From NCBI GenBank assembly GCA_028023455.1, contig JAQFVV010012442.1:2020903-2084902 (forward strand): DNA of 64,000 bases. Direction: 5' to 3'. The stretch comes from Epiperipatus broadwayi. Lineage: Eukaryota; Onychophora; Udeonychophora; Euonychophora; Peripatidae. Both the position numbers and the translations under genes were made by a program. Below, piece by piece: positions 36,243-50,689 of this stretch (position 1 is the first letter of the stretch; each line of letters opens with the position of its first letter). The notes under the pieces are model-generated. The model saw nothing but the letters and a program-made list of their open reading frames with translations, did no database searches and was not told where the DNA came from.

Positions 36243-37020
36243 TAAGAATCTTCTGATTTCAGGCCCAGACTGCCATTTGATGATGGCTTTTTATTTTGTA
36301 CTTACAACTGCAGATCACTTTCAAGTGAAGGAAGATTGCAAGAATTAAAATAACTGTCTTATATTAAATAGGGACATTATTGAACTTTGTGAAGTGAGAA
36401 GAAAATGGAAAAAGACAATTAATTTAAAAGTGGACATGTACTCTATTATAAAGCTACAAATATTGGAAATACGACTGGAGTAGGATTCATTATAAATAAA
36501 AAGTGGAAGAACAACAATTGTGGAGATTGATGGTATATCAGATAGGGTGGCAAGATTAGTTATACAAATTAACAGCAGATACCAAATGCAGATAATTCAG
36601 GTTTATGCCCCAACAAGTTCTCATAGTGATGAAGTAGTAAAATATTTTTATATGGATGTACAAAAGGCTATTGATCAGAGTTAAACAACATTTTAAAATT
36701 GTTATGGGAGACTTTAATGTTAGAAATGGGAAAAATTGAAAGATGAAAGAGCTGTAGGTAATTTTTGTAATGGTAATAGAAATGAGAAAGGACATAGACT
36801 TGTAGAGTTTGCAGAAAAAGAAATACTTTACATTATGAATTATTATTTTGAAAAAAATGTTAAAACGAAATCACATGGAAGCATCCAAATGAAGGTACAG
36901 CAAAATTGGATTATGTTTTGACTAACAGAAAATACATATTTCAAGATTGAAATGTTCTTAATAAATTTAACACAGGAAGTGATCATCTATTAGTAAGATA
37001 TAAGATACGTGTTAATGCAA
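36243..37020 (+). pseudogene. RTE endonuclease domain (broken)
   Basis: Recognisable pieces in order are FCTYNCRSLSSEGRLQELK (start of the endonuclease fold), DIIELCEVRRKWKK (the Glu motif, normally xEtR), MQIIQVYAPTSSHSDE (a hallmark of this RTE family), AVGNFCNGNRNEKGHRLVEF and NRKYIFQD near the Tyr/Asn strand, then the expected SDH motif (nucleotides AGTGATCAT near 36980). Frames change several times. The open stretch 36736-36921 covers the middle part. In database annotation this family is often mislabelled as craniofacial development protein 2. It nicked target DNA for RT priming when intact. Confidence 0.85.
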
Positions 37021-37343
37021 AACTAGAGAGACAAAAATATTAAGAAAAACAATATTTATAGTTGATATTTCTAATCTTCAGAAACATTCTAATGAATTTA
37101 AATTACAACTTATAAATCGGTTTCAAGTATTAATAGATTTTGAACATGATTCAGATTTGCATAAAACTAATAAGAAAATAACTGATACATTTTCAAAAAC
37201 TGCAACAAAGTTAGAATGGGGAAAAAGTAGCAATTCTCCAATAAAATATCTACTGAGACTAAAGAATTTATGATAAAAAGAATGAATATGAAGGTATACA
37301 AAATGATGCATTAAAAAAAATTGAATATCTCGAATTCTGTAAA

Positions 37344-38330
37344 ATGGTGCGGACAAGTGTTGAATATGATATAAGAAAGTATAACTGTGAACTAGCAAGA
37401 AAAGCTGTAGAAAAGAATAAAAGTCTCAAGAGTGTAAAACAACACTTTGGTATCGGTAGAAAATTTATATCTGCAATAAGAAAAAAATATGGAATTATTA
37501 CTAAAAAGAGGGAAGATATCATGAAATGGGTAGAAGACTTTTATCAAGAATTATATAGTAATAAAGAACAAGTGTCTCCTGTATGTATTGCATCTAACGA
37601 ATTGACCAGAATTTTAAATGAAGAAGTGAGACATGCAATTAAATATATAAAGAAAGGAAAGTCCCCAGGTAATGATGGAATTATAATCGATACATTAAAC
37701 TAAGCAGGTGAAGAAACAGAAATAATTTTAGCAAAGTTATATACCAAATGTCTAAATAATAAAGATATTCCAGATGATTGGAAAAATGCAGTATTAATAT
37801 TAATATTTTAAAATGCTGATAAAGAAGATATTAGAAATTACAGACCTATCAGCCTTTTATTGGTTTCACACAAAATTTTTACCAAGATAATTACAACTCG
37901 TCTACAGAGACTATTGGAATTCTCAACCAAAGAAACAAGCTGGATTTAAAAGTGGTTTTAGTACGGTAGATTATATCCAGGTAGTAACAGAAGTTATAGA
38001 AAGGACAAATGAATATGAGTCGCCATTATGCTTTAGATTTGAAGATTATGAAAAGGCATTTGATTTTATAAACATTTCTTCATTGATTAAAGCATTGTGT
38101 CATCAAGGTATAGACCCAGGATATTGTCATATTTTAAGAATTATTTATAAAAATGCAACAGCAACATTAGATTACATACTGATACTAGGAATGTCAACCA
38201 TGAGAAGGGTGTAAGACATGGTGACTCCATATCTCCAAATCTTTTTACAGCAATAGTGCAAGAAGTATTTTGTGGATTAAAATGAGAAGCTAAAGAAGTG
38301 AAAGTGAATAGAGATTGTTTAAGACATTTA
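37344..38330 (+). pseudogene. RTE reverse transcriptase domain (broken)
   Basis: The open frame 37344-37703 covers the linker and RT start: WVEDFYQELYSNKEQ, then EVRHAIKYIKKGKSPGNDGI (the K-GKSPGxDGI motif). Beyond a stop it continues with DIPDDWKNAVLI, NYRPISLL (motif 1-2), then FEDYEKAFDFIN (catalytic Asp motif, normally DFxKAFDxV) and NHEKGVRHGDSISPNLF (the RQGDxISP motif, here with HGD after a frame change). It ends at RHLGFAD, the first part of the FADD box, where a deletion begins. Confidence 0.85.
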
Positions 38331-38693
38331 GGTTTTGCAGACCAGTCAAAGAGGTATGGAGAGATGCATGTTGGGAGTTACAAGAATAGATCGAAAATGC
38401 AATACATGGTCAAGAGAAGAAACATGTGTTATTGACCTCATTGAAAAAATTAAAAGACTGAAGTGGAGTTTAGCTGGGCACATAGCTAGAAAAGATGATA
38501 AAAGATAGACAATTAAAATCTTAAACTGGATTCCAAGAGATTGTAAAGAACCCAGAAATAGACCACATGAGAGACGGATGGATGAAATAAGAAAGTGTGC
38601 AGGGGCGATATGGAGAAGAGAGGCTAAAGATCATAGAAGGTGGATTGAACTTGGAGAGACCTTCATCCTTCAGTGGATTGATAATGGTTGATA
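38331..38693 (+). pseudogene. RTE C-terminal region
   Basis: After the deletion, one frame reads ERCMLGVTRIDRKCNTWSRE, then LIEKIKRLKWSLAGHIARKD, ILNWIPRDCKEPRNRPHERR and WIELGETFILQWIDNG with the stop at 38693. This is the conserved tail of arthropod-type RTE elements. It is the best preserved part of the copy, as expected for 5'-biased damage. Confidence 0.88.
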
Positions 38694-41151
<2,458 letters not shown>

Positions 41152-42130
41152 TTATCTGAATTTATTCTTCTGCTGATTGTTAATATGTGAGATTTTTAAT
41201 AATATTGGATCATTTACTTTGAATGTATGTGGTTTGCTATGAGATCTTAAAATTCTCTTTTCACCCATAACATTGAACTTCATTTTTACTTTCTCATTGT
41301 CTATATTATTATTAATTTTATCTCTGATAATTGGCAATGATGTTTTATTAACAACAGTTCATGTTGAGCTTAATTAATGAAGTCTTATAGATATAAAATA
41401 TGTATATTCATCATAGGTTATTTTTTTTATAATTTACAATGTCATACAGTTTATGAACCATTGATTATGGTCATTTACAACATATACTCTAAATAATCCA
41501 CCTAATTGACACACTATGGACCTATAAATATTTGATCACATATTCCTTATGAGATCATAATGTATATGAAGTTTTTTTTTAGTCTAAATTCAATTACTCT
41601 ACTTATTTGATGTAAATGCAGTAGCTTATCCCATAACAATTACATCAGATTTTTCTATTAAAAAGAAATGATACTCTCTGTTAAACATTTTATAACAATT
41701 TTAGTATTAGTTTTAGATATGTGATAAGCTGATACCAACTTAGTAAAGACATCATATGTAACTAATATAAGCTTTTTCCATTTGAATGGTGGAAGTCACA
41801 TATAAATTGATCACTTATATCTCATTAGGTTGATTAAAAATTATAGTCTGATGTTTATCTGCATATGATTTATTACAGTGCTTGAATTTAAGGCAAATTT
41901 TACATGTTTAATTTTTTTTAGATATTTTATTTTACATTTTGTGCCAGTAAAATATAGACTTCCGCATGTACATAATTTCAGTAGCACCATAATACCCATG
42001 GCTACAATGTGCATACATCATTAATTTATCAACCATAAATTAGTGGTACAACAATTCTCCATGATTCACCTTAAATAGATTTAACTTTGTACATTAAAAT
42101 ATTTTGATAAATTGTATATTTTTAAAACAT
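41152..42130 (-). pseudogene. Integrase remnant of the old gypsy-type element
   Basis: Minus-strand pieces include YMRKSIFYWHKM and CKICLKFKHCNKSYADKHQT around 42000-41870 (zinc finger with CxxC and the start of the core). At 41337-41152 a frame has MGEKRILRSHSKPHTFKVNDPILLK, equivalent to the GDxVLxK strand of the C-terminal domain. The catalytic core between them is too decayed to place the DDE residues. Confidence 0.65.
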
Positions 42131-42265
42131 TTTTATATATTTAAGATAGTCATGATTCTATTTAACTTTTTATCACATCTTCGAATCATAATGAGATTGT
42201 TATAATCATCAAATATAGATTCATATTTAACCAAATTTATATTACTAACAATTATGTTTTGAGTA

Positions 42266-42613
42266 TCAGGATGTTGAGATACCAGAAATAGGGTTAAGAC
42301 TAAAAATATCCACTGAAATATTTTTTTTCCCTTCAATACTAAGGGTTCTATAATTGAATTGATGGAAATACAAGCATAACCTCATAAGTCTTTCATTATT
42401 GAGATAGTTATGACTCAAAAATTTCAAGCTCCTACAATCAGACAAAACAACTACTTCCAGGTCTAGCAAAATCTGGTGCAATTTCTGGAATATCCAGTCA
42501 ACAGCTAGAGTTTTTTTCAGTAATAGAATATTTCCACTCTGGCCTATTATGTGTCTACTAAAGAAATATAAACCATGGATCAACTTACTATCATCATGTT
42601 GATATGACACCAC
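42266..42613 (-). pseudogene. RNase H remnant of the old gypsy-type element
   Basis: The frame carries LIHGLYFFSRHIIGQSGN, then LLLKKTLAVDWIFQKLHQIL (normally EKExLAVVWAxxKF), VVVLSDCRSLKFLSHNYLNN (normally TDHxxLxxL) and FNYRTLSIEGKKNISVDIFS (normally NxVADxLS). The positions of catalytic residues are altered, so it is inactive. Confidence 0.8.
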
Positions 42614-42754
42614 TCTTAGACCATGGTAATGGCTCTACCTGTCTGTAAAAAATAACTTTATTACTAAAATCAGGATAGGATAAAATAATGTGTTTTAGAA
42701 AACTGTTTAATTTTATCAAATCCAGTGGTTTACTCAGTTCTCCACCTCCACTTT

Positions 42755-43799
42755 TCAACATTTTAATCTGCTTAGGCAAGCATAAAGTATTTTCAGCAAA
42801 GTTCTCATAAAATTTATGGTAATAGCTACATATACCAAAAAGACCTCAATTATTTTATTGCCTTTAGCATACAAAACACTGTACAGTTGCAATCGTTTCT
42901 GGGTGGGGTTGGATTCCTTGTTCATTAATAAATGTCTCAGAAAAGTCATTTTTTTTGCAGCTATAGTACATTTCTCCAGATTAATTTTCACATTTTTTGA
43001 AGAACACTCTTAGAAAAACATCCATAAACGTTTCAGATGCCCTGTTATACTATCCAAGGCAAAGATAATATTATCTATGTAGATAATATTTGTTCCTTTA
43101 ATTGCTTTGAATAAGTCATAACCTTTCATGTGATCAAACCAGCACTATTATTGATAAGGCAAAAGGGCATACATCTGAAAAAAATATGGCTATCCTTTAA
43201 AACAAAATATTATACATTATTGATCATCCTCATGCAATGCTATCTGCCAATATCTAGCAGTTAAATCAAATGTAAAGAAAATTGACCTCTTATGAAATTT
43301 AATTCAGAGTTTATGCTCAAGTGGAGGAATGATACAATCAGGAATTGTCATTGGATTTATCATTTCAACATCTAAACACTGGCAGTGTTTATCCTTCTTT
43401 TCTATGATAAACAAATGATTATCATAAGCATAGGTCTAGCATACAATCACTTTAATCGTCTACCTCTTTCTCTTATTGGTAAGGAACATGGTCCATGTTT
43501 TGTTGGAAAGGATTATTACTTTTCAGATTAACCATATGACTATTTATCTTTATTATACCAGGGACTTTAGAAAATATGCTATTATAGCTATACATTAAAT
43601 TATATAAATTATCTCTAAATTTAGAATTATTTGTATAAACATGTTGAATTTTAGCCTTTATGCTAGCATCTATAAACATATTATGAAAGTATAGTAATTG
43701 ACTGGAAATGTTATGCACACCATATTTATAATCGAGCTTTTCCGTTTTACATATAAAAATTTTATTATGAAAATCAATTTTACAGTTATTTAATATCAT
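42755..43799 (-). pseudogene. Reverse transcriptase remnant with YIDN active site
   Basis: The frame 43799-43473 covers the entry region (YNSIFSKVPGIIKINSHMVN, FQQNMDHVPYQ). Decayed RT follows with FDLTARYWQIALHEDDQ (about 43295-43245, minus strand). The active-site box at 43081-43070 reads YIDN instead of YIDD, removing a catalytic Asp. The frame 42991-42755 holds the thumb part (MKINLEKCTIAAKKMTFLRH). Stops and frame changes separate the pieces. Confidence 0.82.
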
Positions 43800-43828
43800 G
43801 AAGTCAGCTCATATTATGGCTTCATGTA

Positions 43829-44219
43829 TTAGTTCAGGCATAATAAGAAAAACATGCCCAAATTCGGTGTTATTAATATTGAAGTTAACCCATGTCTGTT
43901 TTTAGACAATTTGGTCCTCTTTCTATTTGCTATTGTGACTTGGATTTGTTTTATTAGCAATGAAGGTATATTTCCCTCCATACAAATAATTTCATTAAAC
44001 ATAGATTCTGAATGTAATGAAGCTTGATTTTCAGTCAATTAATGTTTCAAACTTCAATTCATTAATAAATAACGTTATGATAGGACATTGATAGGTTAAA
44101 GAGGGTTTTCCTATAATAAAAAGTTCTAGGTAGTCAATATCTACATCTAAAGTGCTCAATATACATATCTCATTTCCCCCCATTTTGTTAGCTGAAGGTC
44201 CTTGCAAAAAAAAAAACAC
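43829..44219 (-). pseudogene. Protease remnant
   Basis: Two minus-strand frames meet at about 44031-44038. The first ends ITLFINELKFETLID*, where retropepsins have LIDTGS; a stop sits at the place of the Thr-Gly. The second resumes with QASLHSESMFNEII. The active site is destroyed. Confidence 0.7.
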
Positions 44220-44665
44220 CCATACAGAGACCCCTTTAGTTTAACTTTATTGTCTAGTCTTTATCTTTACCTAATGTTTTTTTTTCAATATTGAAATTAT
44301 TTAAATAGTAGAGGTTTGACTATTCTGAACTACTTATCTCATTTTAAGTCTACCAGATCAATTAAGCATATTAGGATATGGAGACACCATTGATCTAGTG
44401 CTACTATACTTCTTATCTCTCCTAATCCTTTATGACAAATAAGATTCTACATTTATATTTGAAATGAGATAATTAACTTTATTTTTTAAAGTTCACAATC
44501 TCTTGTCAATAGATAATTTTATACTCTCAACATCTAAAATGTTTGACCCATCCTAGATGGTGTACTTATCTGCAGTTTTTAAAATGTGTTCTATATTGTG
44601 AGTTAGGTTCTGCCTTAATATATGCACAATCTCATTTTCTAACAATGAAAAATCAGTAAGGATTT

Positions 44666-44908
44666 TTAGTAGAACAGCCTGGCCATCAAAAAACTTGGTA
44701 AACTACATTTACTTCCAAGATACTTTTCCTGGGTAATTTGATACCGAATCCTGCTCTGCGTATTACTACTCCAGATACTTGCTAATATAATATTTAAAAT
44801 CTCTGACCTCTCAAACAAAGATCGCCACCAATATTTAGCTGTCGAAAATAAATGATAATTAGATATAGCTAAATTTTCCTTTTCCGACAAAGGACACAGA
44901 GAAAACAA
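44666..44908 (-). pseudogene. gag capsid-like remnant
   Basis: The frame contains LCPLSEKENLAISNYHLFSTAKYWWRSLFERSEILN. The AxxWWRSLF segment after a helix resembles the capsid core of gypsy-type Gag (xAxxWWxxL). It lies between the coiled-coil gag part and protease, as expected. Family assignment is moderate. Confidence 0.55.
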
Positions 44909-45589
44909 TTCTTCAAGATTTCTTAATGACTCGGAGATTTTCCATGTAATCTCCCCTAAACGGTTTAATTTTCATAAACCTTATCACAATGAATTTTTTT
45001 TAAAAATACTATCTCCTTTTATAAACTCTTTTAACTGAGTTGTCACTATCTTTCTCTCACCTGATTCTAATTAATTATACTAAATGCTCAATCTTTCTAT
45101 TATAATCTTTTATTTCATAACTTTTTGGAATACTGATATTATCAGGTTAATTATTTAAAATTTTTTCCATAGGTTTCTCAATGTTACTGTTATTACTAAT
45201 CCATATCTCTTCTATTTTACTATACAAGTTTTGCAGTTTCTTATTTAAATTAATCTGACCTAATACTTGATCGATATAAATTTGTTGCTCTGTTTTCAAC
45301 GTGTCATAATTCTGAGCTAACAGTTACTTATGCTGACATTTTTTATGAAAAAAAGACTATTTAGCTTTTCAACTTGCTTTTTAATCTCCTTTTTGTCAGC
45401 TCTTTATACTTCCACACATATTGGACCTATATGTATATTCTATTTTATTTCCTTTTCAACTTCTCTCTTAAACTTCACTTTGCTATAATTAACCTCTTCT
45501 TTCATTAGTTTAATTTCTGTAATAACGTTTATATGATATTTCACTTCTTTAATGTTTCCAAACAACGTTAGACTGAAAATATCTATTTT

Positions 45590-46216
45590 TAATTAATATT
45601 CTCATTATTAATCTTGCACTGATTTACTATCTCTTCTAATTGACTTTTGAATTCCTTAATAGTACTTTTAGTAAATTGTTGTAACATATGATCTACTATC
45701 TTTTGATGTCTTCTTTTAGACTGAATTAACTCTAATTTCAAAGACTCTATAGATTCCTTGTTTTTATTTGATCATATACTAAGATTTTCAAATTTGTCCT
45801 ACAGCTCTTCTCATCAATTCTATAGACTGTTTATTTTATTCCAGTTTTGTATTCATTAATTCAATATATTATTTATTTTCTTCTCTCATAGATTCAAATT
45901 TACTATCTACAAATGTGTTATATACTTCCAGTTTATTATTCATTAATTCAATAGATTGTTGATTATTTTCTAATTTGTTATTCATTAATTCCAATTTACT
46001 ACCTAAGAATTTATTCTTTTCTTCTAGTTTATCTTTTAAATCTTTATTACTTAATTCAATAGATTGTTTATTTTCTTCTCTCATAAATTCGAATTTTTCA
46101 TCAAATATACTTCTGAACATTTGGATCATATACATCATTTTGGAATTATTAATAACTACTTTAGGGTTTGATATTTTCTTTTCTTCTTTTTCTTTCTCCT
46201 CACTAACTTTTTCCAA
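45590..46216 (-). pseudogene. gag coiled coil built of tandem repeats
   Basis: The open frame 46216-45869 starts MEKVSEEKEKEEKKIS and then repeats blocks of the type FESMREENKQSIEL and SKLELMNNKLENNQQSIELM. At DNA level the same blocks continue, broken by stops, to about 45590. This is the N-terminal Gag region of the element at 41152-46216. The repeat length suggests copy-number change by unequal replication. Confidence 0.65.
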
Positions 46217-49200
46217 GAGTTGGATATTTTCTTGCCCATATCTTACTCTGAATCTCTCATTGTACTATCTTTTAACATAAACTAGAAATAGAAAATAAAT
46301 CTTTATAAAATTTTATAATTATTTTTCATTAAAAATTCCTCATTAGTATCATCACAATACTTTCAAATTTCTCATATGAAAACTTATGGAAAAAAACAAT
46401 ATTTTACTTTTTCATTTATATCTTAAGATTACATATTTACATAATAATCTTTTATATTTTGGTTTAAATACAAAATGTTAATTATCAGTCTCATTTTCTT
46501 GTCAATACCATTATCACCACCACCAACACATGATTATAAAACATTAATTGCACATGCCATAATGTAAATATTTATATTTTGTCACATAATAATAATAATA
46601 ATATAAATAATTATTAATTGAATATTTATTGAGTAATCGTAGCCACATGCTTAGATAATTTATTTCTTTTTAACTTATTTATTGCATAACAATATTGTAA
46701 TTATGACTATTTAAATTGCAACATAACGTCTAATATTATAGTAATTATAATATATATTCTACACTTTCCCATAAATTAATCAGGCTTACACAGTGGAGCA
46801 CCATAAAAATTACAAGCTTTACCCTATCGTTACTACTAATAATTAACTCCACTATCTCAACCAACTTACTACATAAATTACCTAACAAATGGTTTTATCA
46901 TTTATAAATCATGAAGCATATAATAGAAAAATCCAATAAGGTACCCTCCTATTTTTTAACATTAAAACTACACCTAAAAATTTATCCGCAAGAGAATAAA
47001 TGGTAATTAACATTATCATTTCTTAAATTAAATTGAACTATCAATGTAATTTATATTCCATTATTTAATAAACTAATTCTATCTATCTTTGAATATATAT
47101 TCTCACACAATTATAATCTCAGATCATTATTATTACTTTGTTAAATAAACAGTTTATTTGATAGAATTATGTGTAATGAGGAATTTTATGTTCTCCTAGA
47201 TATATAAAGATAGTAATAAACAAACAAATATATTTACCAATTTCTCCCTTTTACCCTCCTAAACTAATCTTCTTGTAACCTAAACGAAACTAAATTAAAA
47301 TTATGAACTAATAAGAATTATAATTTATTATCAGAAATAAATTTTAAAATAAGTTCATATAATTATGTATTATCTCTAATCATTTTATTATTAATATGGC
47401 CTTCTAAATATCAGTCTTTACTACAAACATTAAATTAACTAAATAAAAATTTCCATTATTTAATTTTATATCCAAGATAAAATATATTAAATGATCATAA
47501 CAGGCTTACTATTCTATTCCTTATTTTATTTAGATTATATGCAGTAATACCCAAATATATTTAATCATTATGATGAATATGTGGTTATGATGATGTATAA
47601 TGATTTGCACATAATAAGAAAAAACTATAGACTCTTGGTTAATTATATATCAACATTAACAGTTTATTAAAACAACAGTATAAAATTTGAAAGATTTCAA
47701 ATATGACATTTAAAAGAAAATACTTTACATATTATAAAATTTAAAAATTAACATATAAAAAATATATATAATAAATGTAAATAACTTGTGCTTCATATTT
47801 ATTTACTATTATAAAATAAGATCTTTCACCTTAAATTTTATAACTATTAAACATTCCACTTTAATTTTATACTAAATATATCAATAATGTTGCTAAAGTG
47901 TGTGTTTTATATGCTACGTTAAATAATGTTTTTCAAAAAATCTTTATTTATATAGCTTTAATATTCTATAATAGCGTAATCTTATTATAAGACTAAACTT
48001 ATTCTATATTATAAGTTTATTTTTAATTATAACATAAACATAATTATTTTAATATTAAGTATGACATGGTATTCTTTTATATTATTTCTAATAATATACA
48101 TCACAATCAGGTTTTTTTTTATCATCACATCCATATCACTTTTACATGTACTCTATAATTTCATCTCTAAAAAATTTGAAATATAGAAAAAAACATTCCT
48201 CAAATATTAATTTAAAATATTATTTTAATACTTTATTTGTTCAATATTTAAGTTTTTTGCATTAACCAAATTTTTGATATCACATGAGAGTCTAGCTATT
48301 ATTCTCCACTCACTTATACAATTATGAAATACAATGTAGGAACCAGTGTGAAGGTAGTGATTAAATGGGAAGGATTGACATATTCTACAAATAATGAAAA
48401 TAATGATAGCATGAATATGTGACTTAAGGTCACATTTTTTTGTAAATATCTTAATTTCTATCTTTACTTTTTAAGCTCTTGCAGATTTATGAAAAAAAAA
48501 AAAAAACCATTATCCATGTATCACAAGCATACAGACTTACTTTAACTGTATTACACTTAATATTAAATATGTCCCTATCACTACATAATTTCCTAAGAAC
48601 TACTTTCCTGAACCATTAATTGTTTATCAAAATATTATATATAAATCCTAAAACACATCATAGATAAATACTATACATCTTTTCATAAAATAATATCCAA
48701 ACTTCTAAACATTTCATACTTTGAATACCAAAAAGATTAAAATAATACAGGCAAATGATTTATGATATCCAACTTATGATAAGTACACTCAGTTTATTAC
48801 TTATAATTTGTTCAGAGATCAATTATTTATACAATATATAATCATGTAAAGGATATTATACCTATGTTCATACCTCTTCTAATTTACCATAAGGTAAATA
48901 TAATCATAATAAATGTCGTGCATATTTAGTTTACCTTTGTTTTGGTTTGTATTAAGTAATATCTATATCTTATACTAAACATAATGTGTGAAAGTTAACT
49001 TAATTATATATTACTATGATTGTTATTGGTGATAGTCTAATTGACATAACTTCTTGATGTTATAAAATTATCATAAACAAAAACAAGTAAAAAAAATTTT
49101 TTTTTTCTTTATATCTCGACAATTTCTAAAGCATTTTAAGTCTTAAAACTATTACATATTAATAATAATTATAAATACTAAAAATAACTTAAAACTGTAT

Positions 49201-50285
49201 CATATTACAATAATTAAAAGGAACAAGTTTTTTTTTTTTCATTTCTTGAACTGATTCAAAGGGAAGTGATAGTTTGCATAAAAGTCAGTTTATTTAAACA
49301 GAGATATTTTTCCCTCTCCCCTCCACACCTTTTCACCATTGTTTTTAACATGAACAATAAATGTCAACAAAATTCAAGGGAAATGTTGCGTATCAATAAT
49401 AAATAAAAATTTCTTGTAATAAAAGTTTATACTTTTTATGTTACCAATGAAAACATATTCTTTCAAGTTGATAAATGAGGATTTCTTATTTAAGAAAACA
49501 TTTATCAAATTTTAAGTCTCTTTTTTTTCAGTACTTAAATATTCACTGCAAAATTGTTCCATTTTAAAAAGTTTTCCAAATTATTCACAGTTAAAATATT
49601 GATCATTCCAATAATGTTGAAAGTAGACATAACATTTAGAGTGCTTCAGACAATTATTTGCAATTAGTATATTACTAACTTTAGTAATACATGTTAATCA
49701 CATTATTCAATTCTGAGTTCTCCTGGATAGTCCATATTTATTATGCTAAAACATTCTTCAATTACTACTTAAGCAGATTAAAAGTTAGTAAATACATTTT
49801 TGGAATGATTTACATATTTTTATAACTTTCATTTATCTATGAGCAGCACAATTTGGAGCAATTGAAATTTTTTTGGCATATCATGCATGTAATATTAAAA
49901 GGTATGTACATATTTAGGTTAAAACTGGAGCAAGAGATAGATCTAACTTCCAACATGAATTTTAAAATAATTATTTAATAACATAAACATGCTCATATAT
50001 GTATATTATATTCAAAGAAAATAAATACTTTCACAGATTTACACACTGCACAAAAAAACCAGTTAATAATATACATAAGGTTAATGAAAATTATTCTTAA
50101 TGCATAAAAAAAAAAATATTAATGCAAACATTATAAAATATTAAAAAAAAGAAAAAATGTCATTTTGCAAATCAATTATGCTGTTATCTATTAATCGTAT
50201 TATAATGATATTATTTTACAAATTCTTACACATGAATCTAAAACTTGGACACTTAACAAAACAGTTATTTAGCCCCTTCATGCCA
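46217..50285. other. 4 kb AT-rich, no recognised gene
   Basis: Very AT-rich, with short (AAT)n (about 46586) and homopolymer runs. The 5' LTR of the old gypsy-type element should start here but could not be delimited. Confidence 0.5.
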
Positions 50286-50289
50286 CTCA

Positions 50290-50595
50290 ACTAAATGGAA
50301 AGATATATGTTTTTTTTAATAATTTAAAGATAATAAAATCAATTTGTCAGAAAACATTAAATGTCACTGATATGTTTGAAATAATTAAAATGCTGATAAA
50401 AAGAAGGGATAAACATATTTTTAAAAGAGGTGATAATAGATATACAGTTGAAATAATGTACCAGATCCCAAAAGACTGTTAATGCTTGACAAAGAAATTG
50501 CATTTGAAATGGAAAGACAAAGTAAAGAAGTTTCATTTCATGTAGGCAAATGAAAGAAGGTGTATAAAATTTACAGAGATCTTAACTCTCCAATC
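50290..50595 (+). pseudogene. RTE C-terminal scrap
   Basis: Plus-strand translation gives VTDMFEIIKMLIKRRDKHI, RGDNRYTVEIMYQIPKDC, LHLKWKDKVKKF and FTEILTLQSFVKYM. This aligns in order with the RTE tail at 38430-38690 (LIEKIKRLKW, ILNWIPRDC, MDEIRK, LGETFILQW). Stops interrupt it. It is an older 5'-truncated copy of the same family. Confidence 0.7.
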
Positions 50596-50689
50596 ATTTG
50601 TTAAATACATGCTACAGCACACTATTTAATCTTACCAGAATCCCAGAATGCCTATTGCATTGAGATACATATACTTCCTTCAATTTTAA

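Larger units (their letters stand above)
36230..38693 (+). mobile_element. RTE-type LINE, internally deleted
   Basis: A degenerate single-ORF non-LTR element has an apurinic endonuclease-like domain (about 36260-37010), reverse transcriptase (about 37560-38330) and the C-terminal part (38340-38693), in plus-strand order. Between the RT active-site region (LGFAD, about 38330) and the C-terminal RCMLGVTRI motif several hundred expected bases are missing. The coding end IDNG* is followed by short GATAATG-like repeats, typical of RTE tails. Confidence 0.88.
41152..46216 (-). mobile_element. Old gypsy-type retrotransposon, all domains decayed (minus strand)
   Basis: On the minus strand from right to left lie gag coiled coil (46216 to ~45590), gag capsid-like part (44908-44666), protease (44219-43829), RT (43799-42755), RNase H (42613-42266) and integrase (~42130-41152). 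The order and spacing match full-length Ty3/gypsy gag-pol. Every domain has stops or frameshifts. LTRs were not located, so the true borders are unknown. Confidence 0.85.

Noticed and set aside
46217-50285. Matching LTR pair for the element at 41152-46216
   Set aside because: I compared both flanks by eye and found no direct repeat; severe AT bias makes weak matches meaningless.
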